The notes beneath the pieces are model-generated. The model ran no database searches and had not been told where the DNA came from. It was given only the letters and a program-made list of their open reading frames with translations. This document shows, in pieces, positions 1 to 9,064 of a stretch of 64,000 bases of DNA (the first letter of the stretch is position 1; every line of letters begins with the position of its first letter). The DNA comes from CAWCDJ01 sp963778675 (GTDB taxonomy: Bacteria; Acidobacteriota; Terriglobia; Bryobacterales; Bryobacteraceae), in assembly GCA_963778675.1 (NCBI GenBank), contig CAVZVI010000010.1, forward strand, positions 1,302,001 through 1,366,000, read 5' to 3'. A program made the position numbers and the translations under genes.

Positions 1-2
1 AG

Positions 3-377
3 ATCCGCGGCCGGAAATTCATATCCGGCCCGCAGGGAGAGCACTGCAATCTGGAGACAATTTTCGACGCCCTGAACCAGGAATTTTTCGATGGTTTGAT
101 GGGGCGGCCCCAACTGGGCTGGAGCCGGAGGCCTTCCCGGACCATGCTAGGGCACTTCGACCCTTCGCATAACGCGATTATTATCAGCAAAATTCTGGAT
201 AATCCGGAAATTTCGCCGCTGGCGCTGCGCTATGTGCTGTTCCACGAGATGCTGCACCTCCGCTACCCGGTCGATCACCATGGTGCGCGGCGGCGCGTGC
301 ATACGCGCGAATTTCGGGAGGCCGAGAAGAAATTCCCGGAATTGAAGAAGGCGAAAGAGGTATTAAAGAGGCTGTGA
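3..377 (+). CDS. SprT-like zinc metalloprotease domain protein (5' partial)
   Basis: The reading frame is open from base 3, so the start lies outside the window. The visible 124 residues contain HEMLH at visible residues 81-85, the zinc-binding HExxH motif, and a later histidine (about residue 100, in a VHTREF context) that fits the third ligand of SprT-like proteins. The C-terminus is lysine-rich. The family includes M48/SprT-like proteins; the physiological substrate is unknown. It converges with the next gene, the two stop codons lying one base apart. A TTG/ATG near base 96 could be read as a start, but homology-like sequence (a DALNQEFF stretch) continues upstream of it, so I treat the gene as truncated by the window edge. 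Confidence 0.8.
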   Translation: MRGRKFISGPQGEHCNLETIFDALNQEFFDGLMGRPQLGWSRRPSRTMLGHFDPSHNAIIISKILDNPEISPLALRYVLFHEMLHLRYPVDHHGARRRVHTREFREAEKKFPELKKAKEVLKRL

Positions 378-378
378 A

Positions 379-921
379 CTACGCGGCCGAGGCGTCCGCT
401 ACCGGTGCCATGGATTGCAGTTCCACGCGAATCATGTCGAAGATCTCGACCAGGGCGGTGGCGTCCACTCCCCCGAGACCCAGGCGATAAGCAAACAGGC
501 GGCAATTTACCACCAGCATGCCGGAGGCAAAGAGGAACTGATGCCGGACCAGGGCTTCGGCAAGCTCCGGACGGTCCCGCCGCGATTGCAACATGAGCAG
601 CTTGATCGCGGCGCACATGCGGTTGAAATCCAGGCTCAAACAGCGCAGGTAGCCCTTGAACGCCTGGGCGCGCTGGCTGCGGAGCCTGCGGATCATCGCC
701 GGCGTGAACCCGGGCTGAGCACGCAGAAATTCGATGTCGCTGCTATCAAGTAGGCGCATCATGGGGCGGTACCGCTCGATCGACAGTTCGTCGATCCAGG
801 CCGCCGTAACCGGAAGACTCGCTCCGGATCCGGTGAGTCTCCTTACGGCCCAAAAAAGGACCACCATCAGCCCCAAACATGCGGTAACTGCGCCGACCAA
901 GATGAGATTTGTCGCGTTCAT
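379..921 (-). CDS. Hypothetical protein with N-terminal membrane anchor
   Basis: A 180-residue protein of no family I recognise. Residues about 6-26 form one strongly hydrophobic segment followed by an Arg pair, consistent with a single N-terminal membrane anchor. The rest is a soluble, mostly helical domain rich in Arg, Leu and Met. It is followed upstream on the same strand by a multi-spanning membrane protein, but about 90 bases separate them and no coupling is evident. The ATG at 921 starts directly before the hydrophobic segment, which supports that start. Confidence 0.6.
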   Translation of the reverse strand: MNATNLILVGAVTACLGLMVVLFWAVRRLTGSGASLPVTAAWIDELSIERYRPMMRLLDSSDIEFLRAQPGFTPAMIRRLRSQRAQAFKGYLRCLSLDFNRMCAAIKLLMLQSRRDRPELAEALVRHQFLFASGMLVVNCRLFAYRLGLGGVDATALVEIFDMIRVELQSMAPVADASAA

Positions 922-1010
922 TCTATCGCCACCATCAGGATAAGCGGAGTTTTACCGTAAAGCAAGACTAGGATGGGTAATACCAGTACTAGTGGTGCCA
1001 GAAAATCGGC

Positions 1011-1787
1011 TTATTTTCGAGAGACTTTTAGAAGCGCTGCGTTTAATGAATCCAAATGGTACAGGATCCGCTCCTCCCGGTCCGAAGACAGGTACTGCGC
1101 CTGGGCCGGGACCTCCTCGCCTTTAGGACTCAGAAGGAAGAACCAGCCGAAGGTGCACGCCGCCGCCACCGCCATCAGCCCGATATCAATGCTGGTGTAT
1201 AGCCGGATCCCCAGGACGGCCTTGAGCAGGGAGGTCAGCGAATTCCCAAGGAAGAAGGTCGTAAAGAGAACAGCATGAAGGATAGTATTCCGCCCCAGGG
1301 AAACCGGGTATCGACTTATCAGGAATACCATTAGAATTAGAAAGATGGCGAGGCAGAGGCTTGCGCCGCGGTCGGCACCCGTGACATAGAATACCGCTCG
1401 CGACCGCAGCGGGGCGGTCGGCCTGAGTTTGACTGACAGACTCAGCACAGACAGCAATACCGACACTGCGATCCCGAAGTACATGGCCCACCGCCCCAGC
1501 GTGTACAACCCTTTGTGCCGCTTCAAGACTAACCCGATCAACTCGCGCACCACCAGGAGCTCAAATATCAAAAAGAAAGGTTCGGTCACGATCCAACAAT
1601 AGAAATACGCATTGGAACTGGGCGACAGAGCTAACGACCAGATTCCATTGGGGATGCGGAAGAGGAAATATGCGAAGAAGACTCGATAATGAGTATACAA
1701 ACCTGAACGATAGAGCTTTGCCGCCGTCAGGGCAGAGCCTATCAGCGCGAGTGCCTGTAAGACCAAGACCAGTGCGCGGCCTGACAT
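1011..1787 (-). CDS. Hypothetical polytopic membrane protein
   Basis: A 258-residue protein made largely of hydrophobic segments, about seven by eye, separated by short Arg/Lys loops (for example VLKRHKG and KVSRK at the C-terminus). This is an inner-membrane protein of unknown function. No catalytic motif or family signature is visible. The ATG at 1787 gives an immediate first membrane segment (ALVLVLQALALIGSAL). Expression may be linked to the tiny secreted-peptide gene just upstream on the same strand, but about 60 bases separate them. Confidence 0.65.
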   Translation of the reverse strand: MSGRALVLVLQALALIGSALTAAKLYRSGLYTHYRVFFAYFLFRIPNGIWSLALSPSSNAYFYCWIVTEPFFLIFELLVVRELIGLVLKRHKGLYTLGRWAMYFGIAVSVLLSVLSLSVKLRPTAPLRSRAVFYVTGADRGASLCLAIFLILMVFLISRYPVSLGRNTILHAVLFTTFFLGNSLTSLLKAVLGIRLYTSIDIGLMAVAAACTFGWFFLLSPKGEEVPAQAQYLSSDREERILYHLDSLNAALLKVSRK

Positions 1788-1849
1788 TTCACCAACTCAC
1801 TGGTGATCTTACCATCAGGCCGCGCGATTGGGTAATCCTAACTTTCGTA

Positions 1850-1966
1850 TTAGCGAATAAAAGGGCAGTTGGGTTCGCACGTGGGTGACGGATTCTGGGT
1901 CTTCCGCACAGGGTTGGCCGCGAGGAAGGTCACCGCCAGGAGAGCGAGCATCACGATTTTCTTCAT
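1850..1966 (-). CDS. Small exported peptide, 38 aa
   Basis: Too short for ordinary gene calling. Reading the minus strand from ATG at 1966 gives a 38-residue peptide: a Lys-Lys start, a hydrophobic core (IVMLALLAVTFLAA), then a polar tail with two cysteines in a C-x3-C arrangement (CEPNC) and a final IR before TAA. An AAAGGA lies about ten bases before the ATG, a good ribosome-binding site. The layout is that of a signal peptide with a short mature peptide of roughly 18-20 residues, or a small membrane peptide. Function is unknown; I infer a real gene from the RBS plus signal-like architecture. Confidence 0.5.
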   Translation of the reverse strand: MKKIVMLALLAVTFLAANPVRKTQNPSPTCEPNCPFIR

Positions 1967-2201
1967 TTTTTTAATATCCTTTCGCACCAATAGTTGAGTA
2001 ATCTTAGTACTATACTAGTTGTGACCGGACCGGAATAAGGGGTTTTACCTAAAAATTTTCCGGAATTGGAACATACGTGTGCTCAATCACCTGGCCCGGG
2101 GTGCGCTTGGCGTTCGTCGAAAACTAGGGGGTAATGCTAACCTTCTGCCGGTATAGAATCATAACGGAGTACCCCGGCTACGGGTCTCGCTGGAAGTCGA
2201 A

Positions 2202-2636
2202 TTGTCTAACTCGCCCGCCAACTCAGATCCCTTCCACCGGTCTGGACAAGACCTCTGGCGCAAGACCGTCTCGCAGATCCCTACTCACTTCGGGCGCCTT
2301 CGGTACCTGGCATCCCTCCGCGACGCGCACACCGGGAAATACACTCACGAAGCCCTAACCAATTTGCTGGGACCGGACGACGCCGACCGCGTGCTCTGCC
2401 ACGCGCACTACAAGGTCTTTTCCGAGTGGTTGTGTTTTAGCCTCGCCGAGCAGAAGGCCGATCTGGACGATTTCTCGGCCTCCGCCAAGCGGCAAGTCTC
2501 GTTTCAGGAATGCCGCGGGCTGGTGCCGGCGGGAGCCCGCGACGTGGAGCGGCAGCTCTTCGTTACCGATCTGGAGATGGTCCTCGAGTTGATGCGGCTC
2601 GCGTTGGACGGTGTTTCCGGGAGTCCAAAGACATAG
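2202..2636 (+). CDS. Hypothetical protein, 144 aa
   Basis: A soluble 144-residue protein beginning at a TTG (codon 2202-2204); the true start could be slightly different because no strong ribosome-binding site is visible. It has no family I can name. The central part (residues about 20-100) looks helical and includes HAHYKVFSEWLCFSL. The 3' end overlaps the 3' end of the convergent XRE-type regulator by 74 bases (2563-2636). Amino-acid composition looks like a genuine coding sequence rather than a shadow, since the GC-rich shadow frames nearby are Arg/Pro-rich. Confidence 0.55.
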   Translation: MSNSPANSDPFHRSGQDLWRKTVSQIPTHFGRLRYLASLRDAHTGKYTHEALTNLLGPDDADRVLCHAHYKVFSEWLCFSLAEQKADLDDFSASAKRQVSFQECRGLVPAGARDVERQLFVTDLEMVLELMRLALDGVSGSPKT

Positions 2637-3366
2637 CCGCGCCGACGACCTGGCCGATCACATCGACCTCTCCGGGATAGTCGAAAATCCGCGGTTCGCA
2701 ATGCGTCGCCGGGTGGGAATGAACTACCAGGCGGCCCTCCGTTTCGGTACACCACCCGCAGCAATACCCTTCGCGAGATTCCAGGAAGTAGATCGGCCGC
2801 TCGAATTCATCCGTCCAGCCGCCGCGCGCAATTCTCCGCCGCGTGTCGTCGATCACGATCATCGACCCCGGCGCCAGAATCGGATGCATCGACCAGTCCT
2901 CCAGCCCGATGAATCCATAGCGGAACTGCCGCAGGTTGAGACCGTGCAGAAAGCTCCATGGCAGATTGCCCCACCGGCGCATCAGGTAAGGCAGGAAGAC
3001 CGTCTTGCTGAGATCGATCTCGCCGGCCAGCGCCTGTGGCGCCGAAACCGTCTCCGGCTTGAACCGGACCTCGTGGGTTTGATCCAACCGGATCTTCACC
3101 GAGTCCGCCGGCAACTCGCCGCTGGGCACTCCGTACCAGCCCATCACCTCCGCCAGATCCAGCCGGTAGATGGCGCAAAGGGAATAGAGCCGGTAAATCG
3201 TCGGCACGGTTCCCTTGTTCTCGATATCCGCCAGGCGGCTCAGCGCGATTGCGAATTCGTCGCTGCCCCGCTGCCTGGCGACCTGCTGGCTCGCCTGCTC
3301 CACTTCGCGATAAGTCAATCGAAGCTTCTCGCGAACCCGCTTGAGCTTCTCTCCCGCACGGTCCAT
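2563..3366 (-). CDS. XRE-type regulator with LexA/S24-like C-terminal domain
   Basis: A 267-residue protein with an N-terminal helix-turn-helix of the XRE type (residues about 8-75, with LSRLADIENKGTVPTIYRLYSL as turn and recognition region; only its core is quoted). The C-terminal part has DWSMHPILAPGSMIVID (residues 157-173), which resembles the S-M-x-P...G...V motif around the catalytic Ser of S24/LexA-like domains; Ser159 is the candidate. A clear catalytic Lys is not visible, so self-cleavage is doubtful. I start at ATG 3366 because GAGGAT lies seven bases upstream; an in-frame ATG at 3441 lacks this. A sigma-70-type promoter is at 3441-3469. Target genes are unknown. Confidence 0.7.
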   Translation of the reverse strand: MDRAGEKLKRVREKLRLTYREVEQASQQVARQRGSDEFAIALSRLADIENKGTVPTIYRLYSLCAIYRLDLAEVMGWYGVPSGELPADSVKIRLDQTHEVRFKPETVSAPQALAGEIDLSKTVFLPYLMRRWGNLPWSFLHGLNLRQFRYGFIGLEDWSMHPILAPGSMIVIDDTRRRIARGGWTDEFERPIYFLESREGYCCGWCTETEGRLVVHSHPATHCEPRIFDYPGEVDVIGQVVGAAMSLDSRKHRPTRAASTRGPSPDR

Positions 3367-3440
3367 GCTATGATCCTCGATGTACGACCCGTCGGGCGAT
3401 GCTATGGGGTGTCCACCTGCCCACCGCAATCGCCGCGGCA

Positions 3441-3469
3441 ATTATAGCGTCACCACCTTCGAGACACAA
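3441..3469 (-). promoter_or_regulatory. Sigma-70-type promoter for XRE regulator
   Basis: On the minus strand, TTGTGT (3464-3469), a 17-base spacer, then a perfect TATAAT (3441-3446). The predicted start of transcription is near 3434, about 68 bases before the chosen ATG at 3366. Confidence 0.5.
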
Positions 3470-3549
3470 CCAGATTTAGGCCGTTTTTGTTCTGATTCCG
3501 GAACAGAAGAACGGAGCGGCGGAAAACCGATGCGAGGCGGCAACCCGGC

Positions 3550-4113
3550 GTGAGGATTATCGTTGGAATCTCCGGCGCCAGCGGCGCCGTCTATGGCCTG
3601 CGCCTGCTCGAACGGCTCAGGGCCCGGCCCGGTGTCGAGACCCACCTCATTCTTTCCCGATCCGGGGAAAAAACCCTCTTCCTCGAGACCGGAAAGACGG
3701 TCGCGGATCTTAAAAGTCTTTCAGATTTTTCCTATCCATTAGGGGATATTGGAGCGCGCCTGGCCAGCGGTTCTTATCCTTGCGACGCTATGGTCGTCGC
3801 GCCCTGCTCGATCCACACGATGTCGGCCATCGCCCACGGGATCAGCTCCAACCTGCTGGTGCGCGCCGCCGACGTCACTCTCAAAGAGCGGAGGAAACTG
3901 ATCCTGATGGTCCGCGAAAGTCCCTTCCATCTGGGTCACCTCCGTTCGATGACGGCCCTGGCCGAGATGGGGGCGATCATCGCGCCGCCCGTGCCGGGTT
4001 TCTATCATCACCCGCAGACGGTAATGGACATTGTGGATCACAGCGTGGACCGCGTGCTCGATCTCATCGGCGTGCCGGACCCCGCCATTCGCCGCTGGGA
4101 GGGCCCGCGGTGA
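3550..4113 (+). CDS. ubiX: Flavin prenyltransferase UbiX
   Basis: UbiX attaches a dimethylallyl group to FMN, making the prenylated flavin cofactor used by UbiD-type decarboxylases. The 187-residue protein has the typical length. It opens with the nucleotide-binding GISGASG loop (residues 6-12) and carries the family's PCSIHTMSAIAHGISSNLL core and the MVRESPFH segment. The start is GTG at 3550, preceded by GAGG about ten bases upstream. The stop TGA overlaps the GTG start of pheA by 4 bases, so the two are probably translationally coupled. No ubiD partner is in the window. Confidence 0.92.
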   Translation: MRIIVGISGASGAVYGLRLLERLRARPGVETHLILSRSGEKTLFLETGKTVADLKSLSDFSYPLGDIGARLASGSYPCDAMVVAPCSIHTMSAIAHGISSNLLVRAADVTLKERRKLILMVRESPFHLGHLRSMTALAEMGAIIAPPVPGFYHHPQTVMDIVDHSVDRVLDLIGVPDPAIRRWEGPR

Positions 4114-4964
4114 GGCCGCGACGGGAAGCGATCGCGTTTCAGGGAGCGCGCGGCGCCTTCAGCGAAGAGGCCACCCGAAAACTGGCCGGTCCCGACGCCG
4201 CCGTGATTCCCTGCGAACGATTCGAAGACATCTTTCGCAGCGTCAAGGAAGGGCGTGCCACCGGCGCTGTAGTCCCCATCGAGAACACATTGGCGGGCTC
4301 GGTCCACGAGAATTACGATCACCTTCAGCATTTCGAACTGCCCATCGTGGCCGAAACCAGCGTGCGTATCGTGCATAACCTCATTTCGCGGAAGGGCGTC
4401 CCTTTTTCAAAAATTCGCCGCGTATTTTCCCATCCGGTGGCGCTCAACCAGTGCCTGGATTTCTTTTCCCGCAATCCGCAAATGGAACGGATTCCGTTTT
4501 ACGACACCGCAGGGAGTGTGAAGATGATCGTCGAGGACGGCCTGGAAGATGCGGCGGCCATCGCCTCGCAGGTCGCCGCCGAAATTTACGACGCTCGCAT
4601 TCTGCGCCGCTCGATCGAAAGCGACCGCCAGAACTTCACGCGCTTTTTCCTCCTGCGTACCGCGGAATACGCGCGCCGCCACCCCGTCAGTGCCCCTGAG
4701 CACACGCAATGGAAAACGTCGGTGGTCTTCAGCACACGAAATGTGCCCGGCTCGCTGTTCCGCGCTTTGAGCGCTTTCGCCTTGCGCGATCTCAGCCTGA
4801 CCAAGATCGAATCGCGGCCGCTGCGCGGTAAGCCCTGGGAATATCTTTTCTATCTGGATTTCCTCGGGCGGGCGGATTCGCCCAATGCGCGCAACGCGCT
4901 CGGGCATTTAAGAGAGATTGCGGACTTCCTGCGTGTTTTGGGGTGCTACCCGAAGGGCGCTTGA
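4110..4964 (+). CDS. pheA: Prephenate dehydratase with ACT domain
   Basis: Converts prephenate to phenylpyruvate in phenylalanine synthesis. The 284-residue protein starts at GTG 4110 inside the ubiX stop (GTGA overlap) and begins at once with the family's AIAFQGARGAFSE. The catalytic region includes VVPIENTLAGSV and the TRF motif (NFTRFFLL). The last about 85 residues are an ACT domain with the ESRPLRGKPWEYLFYLDF regulatory motif, so feedback inhibition by phenylalanine is expected from family knowledge. There is no chorismate mutase domain: this is the monofunctional form. A longer upstream open frame overlaps ubiX and is discounted. lon follows 23 bases downstream. Confidence 0.93.
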   Translation: MRPRREAIAFQGARGAFSEEATRKLAGPDAAVIPCERFEDIFRSVKEGRATGAVVPIENTLAGSVHENYDHLQHFELPIVAETSVRIVHNLISRKGVPFSKIRRVFSHPVALNQCLDFFSRNPQMERIPFYDTAGSVKMIVEDGLEDAAAIASQVAAEIYDARILRRSIESDRQNFTRFFLLRTAEYARRHPVSAPEHTQWKTSVVFSTRNVPGSLFRALSAFALRDLSLTKIESRPLRGKPWEYLFYLDFLGRADSPNARNALGHLREIADFLRVLGCYPKGA

Positions 4965-4987
4965 GGCTAAACTGGGGATAGTTCGCC

Positions 4988-7375
4988 ATGGCTGTCGAAG
5001 AACAAGAGGCTCATTCCGCGCCCCCTGACCACGCGCCCGCTGTCGAGGAGCTGCCGGTCCTGACCGTGCGCGATACCGTGCTGTTTCCGGGGTCGCTGCT
5101 GCCGATCACCATCGGAAGGCCTAGCTCGGTAGCGCTGGTGCAATCGCTCGGCGAGAATCGCACCATCGTCGTCATTTCGCAGCTCGATCCCCGGGTCGAC
5201 TCGCCGGGACCCGAAGACCTGTACCAGGCCGGCACCATCTGCGTCATCCATAAGGTCATCCGCATGCCCCGCGAGAATCTGCTGTTGTTCTGCGAGGGCA
5301 TCGCCCGTGTCCGGACCCGCGAGTTCACTTCGACCGAGCCCTTCCTCAAAGCGCGTGTCGAACGCCTCGCCGAGGTGGAGCCGCCCATGACGCCGGAGAT
5401 GGAAGCCCTGCGGCAGAACGTCGCGAGCCTCTTTCAGCAGATCGTGGAAGCGAGCCCCAACCTGTCCGACGATCTGGTATCCTCCGCCGCCCAGATCACC
5501 GAACCCGGACGCCTCGCGGATTTCATCGCGGCGAATCTTCCTTCCCTTAGCGCCGCCGAGCGCCAGCGCCTCCTCGAGCAGTTGGATGGCGCCGCGCGGC
5601 TGAGCGAGATTCACCGCCACCTGACTCGCGAGCTCGAGTTGCTGGAACTGCGCGGCCGCATTCAGTCGCAGGTGCAGGGCCAGCTTTCCCAAAGCCAGCG
5701 CGAGTTCTACCTGCGTGAGCAGTTGAAGGCCATCCAGAAGGAACTGGGCGAAGGCGACGACACGGCGCGCGACCTCGACGATCTGCGCCAGAAACTGGAA
5801 TCCGCCGGCATGCCCGAAGAGGTGAAGGCCGAGGCCATGCGCGAAATGAACCGCCTCTCGCACATGTCGCCGGCCTCTCCGGAATATGGCGTGACGCGAA
5901 CCTACCTGGAGTGGATGGCCGCTCTCCCGTGGAGCGTGTCTTCGGGGTCCCGGGTGGACGTCCGGCGGGCCGCCGAGATTCTCAACGAAGACCACTACGA
6001 CCTCGAAAAGGTGAAGGAGCGCATCCTCGACTACCTCGCCGTTTTGCAGTTGCGGCCCGTGCTCAAAGGACCGATCCTGTGCTTCGTCGGCGCGCCCGGC
6101 GTCGGCAAGACCTCGCTCGGCCGCTCCATCGCCCGCGCGCTGGGCCGCAAGTTCGCGCGCATTTCGATGGGCGGGATGCACGATGAGGCCGAGATCCGCG
6201 GCCACCGCCGTACTTACATCGGAGCCCTTCCCGGCCAGATCATCCAGGCCCTCCGCCGCACCGGCGCCAACGATCCGGTCTTCATGCTCGACGAAGTGGA
6301 CAAGTTGGGGCGTGATTTCCGGGGCGATCCGGCCTCTGCGCTGCTCGAAGTGCTCGACCCCGAACAAAATTTCAGCTTCCGCGATAATTACCTGGATGTG
6401 CCGTTCGATCTCTCCAAAGTCCTGTTCATCACGACCGCCAATGTTCTCGACCCGGTGCCCGATGCCTTGCGCGACCGCATGGAGATCATTTCGCTCGAAG
6501 GCTACACCGAAGATGAAAAGGTGGTGATTGGCTTCCGCTACCTGATTCCGCGGCAGATCAAAGAGAACGGCCTCGGCGGCTCGCAGGACATCCAGTTCTC
6601 CGAAGAGGCCGTGCGCTACCTCATCCGGCGCTATACGCGGGAGGCCGGCGTGCGCAACCTCGAGCGGGAGATCGGAACGATCTGCCGGAAGCAGGCGCGG
6701 CGCATCGCCGAGGGCACCCGCGAGAAGATCGACGTGACCCCGGCGGAAGTGGAGACGGACCTGGGCGCTCCGCGCTTCCGCACCGACGTCGAAGTTGCCG
6801 AGCGCACGCGGCGGCCCGGCGTGGCCGTCGGCCTGGCATGGACCCCGGTGGGCGGCGACGTGCTCTTCATCGAAGCGGGGCGCATGCCCGGCGGGAGCAA
6901 AGGCCTGATCATGACCGGCCAGTTGGGTCCCGTGATGCAGGAATCCGTGCAGGCCGCGCTCACCTGGGTGCGCGCCAATGCCACGAAATACGGCATCGAC
7001 CCGGACCTGTTCAAGACCAGCGACATCCACATCCACGTGCCCGCCGGCGCGATCCCCAAGGACGGTCCGTCCGCCGGCATCACCATGGCCGCCGCGCTTC
7101 TTTCGATGCTCACCGACCGCCGCCTGCGCACCAATCTGGCGATGACCGGGGAGATCACCCTCACCGGCCAGGTGCTGCCGGTGGGAGGAATCAAGGAGAA
7201 GGTGCTGGCGGCCAAGCGCAGCGGTGTTCGCGAAGTGATTCTACCGTTCGAAAACGAGGTCAACGTGAAGGAAGACCTCAAGACGGAGCAGATCGGCGAG
7301 ATGACCATCCGCTACGTCCGCTCAATGGAAGAAGTAGCCCATCTCGCCCTGGAGCCCGCAGAGCCGCGACCGTAA
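4988..7375 (+). CDS. lon: ATP-dependent Lon protease
   Basis: Cytoplasmic AAA+ serine protease that degrades misfolded and regulatory proteins. At 795 residues it is full length. Order: N-terminal substrate-binding LAN domain (about 20-215), helical linker, AAA+ module with Walker A GAPGVGKT starting near residue 368 and Walker B FMLDEVD near 431, then the protease domain. The catalytic dyad is visible: Ser695 in KDGPSAGIT and Lys738 in GGIKEK, 43 residues apart as in E. coli Lon (Ser679/Lys722). It sits directly after pheA and may share its transcript. The antisense strand is open for 689 codons here, which I take as a GC-rich shadow. Confidence 0.97.
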   Translation: MAVEEQEAHSAPPDHAPAVEELPVLTVRDTVLFPGSLLPITIGRPSSVALVQSLGENRTIVVISQLDPRVDSPGPEDLYQAGTICVIHKVIRMPRENLLLFCEGIARVRTREFTSTEPFLKARVERLAEVEPPMTPEMEALRQNVASLFQQIVEASPNLSDDLVSSAAQITEPGRLADFIAANLPSLSAAERQRLLEQLDGAARLSEIHRHLTRELELLELRGRIQSQVQGQLSQSQREFYLREQLKAIQKELGEGDDTARDLDDLRQKLESAGMPEEVKAEAMREMNRLSHMSPASPEYGVTRTYLEWMAALPWSVSSGSRVDVRRAAEILNEDHYDLEKVKERILDYLAVLQLRPVLKGPILCFVGAPGVGKTSLGRSIARALGRKFARISMGGMHDEAEIRGHRRTYIGALPGQIIQALRRTGANDPVFMLDEVDKLGRDFRGDPASALLEVLDPEQNFSFRDNYLDVPFDLSKVLFITTANVLDPVPDALRDRMEIISLEGYTEDEKVVIGFRYLIPRQIKENGLGGSQDIQFSEEAVRYLIRRYTREAGVRNLEREIGTICRKQARRIAEGTREKIDVTPAEVETDLGAPRFRTDVEVAERTRRPGVAVGLAWTPVGGDVLFIEAGRMPGGSKGLIMTGQLGPVMQESVQAALTWVRANATKYGIDPDLFKTSDIHIHVPAGAIPKDGPSAGITMAAALLSMLTDRRLRTNLAMTGEITLTGQVLPVGGIKEKVLAAKRSGVREVILPFENEVNVKEDLKTEQIGEMTIRYVRSMEEVAHLALEPAEPRP

Positions 7376-7393
7376 GGAGCGGGCAATCCTCCG

Positions 7394-9058
7394 CTAGCGG
7401 TTCAAAAACTTCTCCAGCTTTTCCAGTTGCCTCTCCGCCTTATCGGCGAAGCTGCGGGCCGCCGGCAGATCGCCCGCATTTAATGCCGAATTGGCCCCTT
7501 CCAGATAGCTGTTCATGAGGTTGGCGGCCTCCTGCATGTCGCCGCGAAGGTTCAGGCCGGAGGCGGCCTGCTGCCGTTGCAGCGTCTGCAGCGTAGTTCG
7601 CACGCCTGCCGCGCGCGTCCCCAGCATCATCAGGTGTTCGCGGGCGTCCTGCAACTCGGCGCGGCTCGGTGCAGCCGGCGCCGCCGGCTGCGGAGGGGCG
7701 GCCTGTGGAGGCGCCGTCACCACGGGTGGCCGCTGCGCGGCCTGGGCCGGCGCAGTGGCAGACGAAGCGGTGACCGGCGGCTCCGTGGATCGCGGCGCCA
7801 CCGGGTGAGTCTGTTTCGCCACAGCCGGTGGTGCGGTCTTCTGAGACAGAGGCTTTACCGGTGCCGGCTGTCCCGCGTTTTGCACGGGATGCTCGGCAGG
7901 TGCCGGCTCCGTCGCGGCCGGTTGCGCCGGGGGCTGCTGAGCGGGCGCCGGTTGCGGCGATGCCTGCTGAGTGGCCGGTGTGGCTGGTGTAGTTGCCGCC
8001 GGCTCCGGAGCCGCCTTGGTGCTCTTCCAGGGAGCGAATTGGATCACTCCCACCACAGCCAGGACCGCAGCCACGGCGCCCAGCGCCATCCATAGCCCGC
8101 GCTTGCTGCGCGGCGGTGCCGGTTGCGTCGGTTCCACCAGGTGGTAGTTCTCCGGAGGCGGCGGAGCGGGCGCGGGAGCAGCCACCGCCGCGGCCGCGGG
8201 TGGGGGCGGAGCTGCCAGGGTCGCCGTGGGAACGCTCACCGGCGCCGCGAATCCACCCAGCGCATTGCGAAATGCGGCCGCCGTCTGAAATCGCTGATTC
8301 GGATCCTTCTCGACCGACATCAAGATCAGGTCGTTGAGCGGCTCCGGCAGGCTCGGGTCGATCGTCACCGGCGGCACGGGGTTCGTTTCCAGGTGCGCCG
8401 ACATAATGGCAAACTGGCTGTCGCCATCGAACGGCCGCTTCCCGGTCACCATCTCGTACAGCGAAACGCCCACCGAGTAAAGGTCCGCGCGGGCATCCAA
8501 GTCCGATGCGCCTTTGATCTGCTCCGGCGACATGTAGTACAGCGAGCCCATGGTCGTGCCGGTCATCGTGAGCCGCTGGTCGCCGGCCGCCTTCGCGATG
8601 CCGAAATCCATCAACTTCACCGTCCCCGAGACCACCATCATGTTGGCCGGCTTGATATCCCGGTGGACTATGCCCCGCTGGTGCGCGTAGTCGAGCGCCG
8701 CCAGCACCTGCCGCACATAATCCACCGCCTCCGGCACCGGAATCCGGCCCTGTTGCAGCCGCTGCTCGAGGGTCACGCCCTCCAGGTACTCCATTAGCAT
8801 CAGGAGCTGATTGTCCACCCTGACGGCGGTATGGAGCGACGCGATGTTGGGGTGCTCCAGGCTGGCTTGCACTTTGATTTCGCGCATGAAGCGGTCGGCC
8901 AGCTCCGGCGCAGTGGCCAGGTCCGGCAGCAGTACCTTCATGGCTTCGATACGGTCCGAAATGATATTCCGGACCTTATAGACCCTGCCCATCCCGCCGG
9001 CGCCCAGGATGCCGATAATCTGATAGTCGCCGAGTGTGGAGCCGATCTCGAGGTTCAT
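7394..9058 (-). CDS. PknB-type serine/threonine protein kinase
   Basis: A 554-residue Hanks-type kinase. The catalytic domain spans about 12-265: Gly-rich loop GAGGMG (19-24), ATP-anchoring Lys41, catalytic HRD (132-134) in IVHRDIKPAN, and DFG (151-153). A Pro/Ala/Gln-rich stretch surrounds a single membrane helix (about 325-347, LWMALGAVAAVLAVVGVIQF); the C-terminal about 80 residues are a charged helical domain, presumably periplasmic. No PASTA repeats are present, so this is not a classical PrkC. It starts six bases after the stop of the CsgG-like gene and is likely cotranscribed with it. Substrates are unknown. Confidence 0.9.
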   Translation of the reverse strand: MNLEIGSTLGDYQIIGILGAGGMGRVYKVRNIISDRIEAMKVLLPDLATAPELADRFMREIKVQASLEHPNIASLHTAVRVDNQLLMLMEYLEGVTLEQRLQQGRIPVPEAVDYVRQVLAALDYAHQRGIVHRDIKPANMMVVSGTVKLMDFGIAKAAGDQRLTMTGTTMGSLYYMSPEQIKGASDLDARADLYSVGVSLYEMVTGKRPFDGDSQFAIMSAHLETNPVPPVTIDPSLPEPLNDLILMSVEKDPNQRFQTAAAFRNALGGFAAPVSVPTATLAAPPPPAAAAVAAPAPAPPPPENYHLVEPTQPAPPRSKRGLWMALGAVAAVLAVVGVIQFAPWKSTKAAPEPAATTPATPATQQASPQPAPAQQPPAQPAATEPAPAEHPVQNAGQPAPVKPLSQKTAPPAVAKQTHPVAPRSTEPPVTASSATAPAQAAQRPPVVTAPPQAAPPQPAAPAAPSRAELQDAREHLMMLGTRAAGVRTTLQTLQRQQAASGLNLRGDMQEAANLMNSYLEGANSALNAGDLPAARSFADKAERQLEKLEKFLNR

Positions 9059-9064
9059 GTACGT

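Noticed and set aside
4967..7036. 689-codon open frame on the minus strand opposite lon
   Set aside because: It lies wholly inside a certain lon gene, reads as His/Arg/Ala/Gly-rich sequence without motifs, and is what high GC3 coding produces on the other strand.
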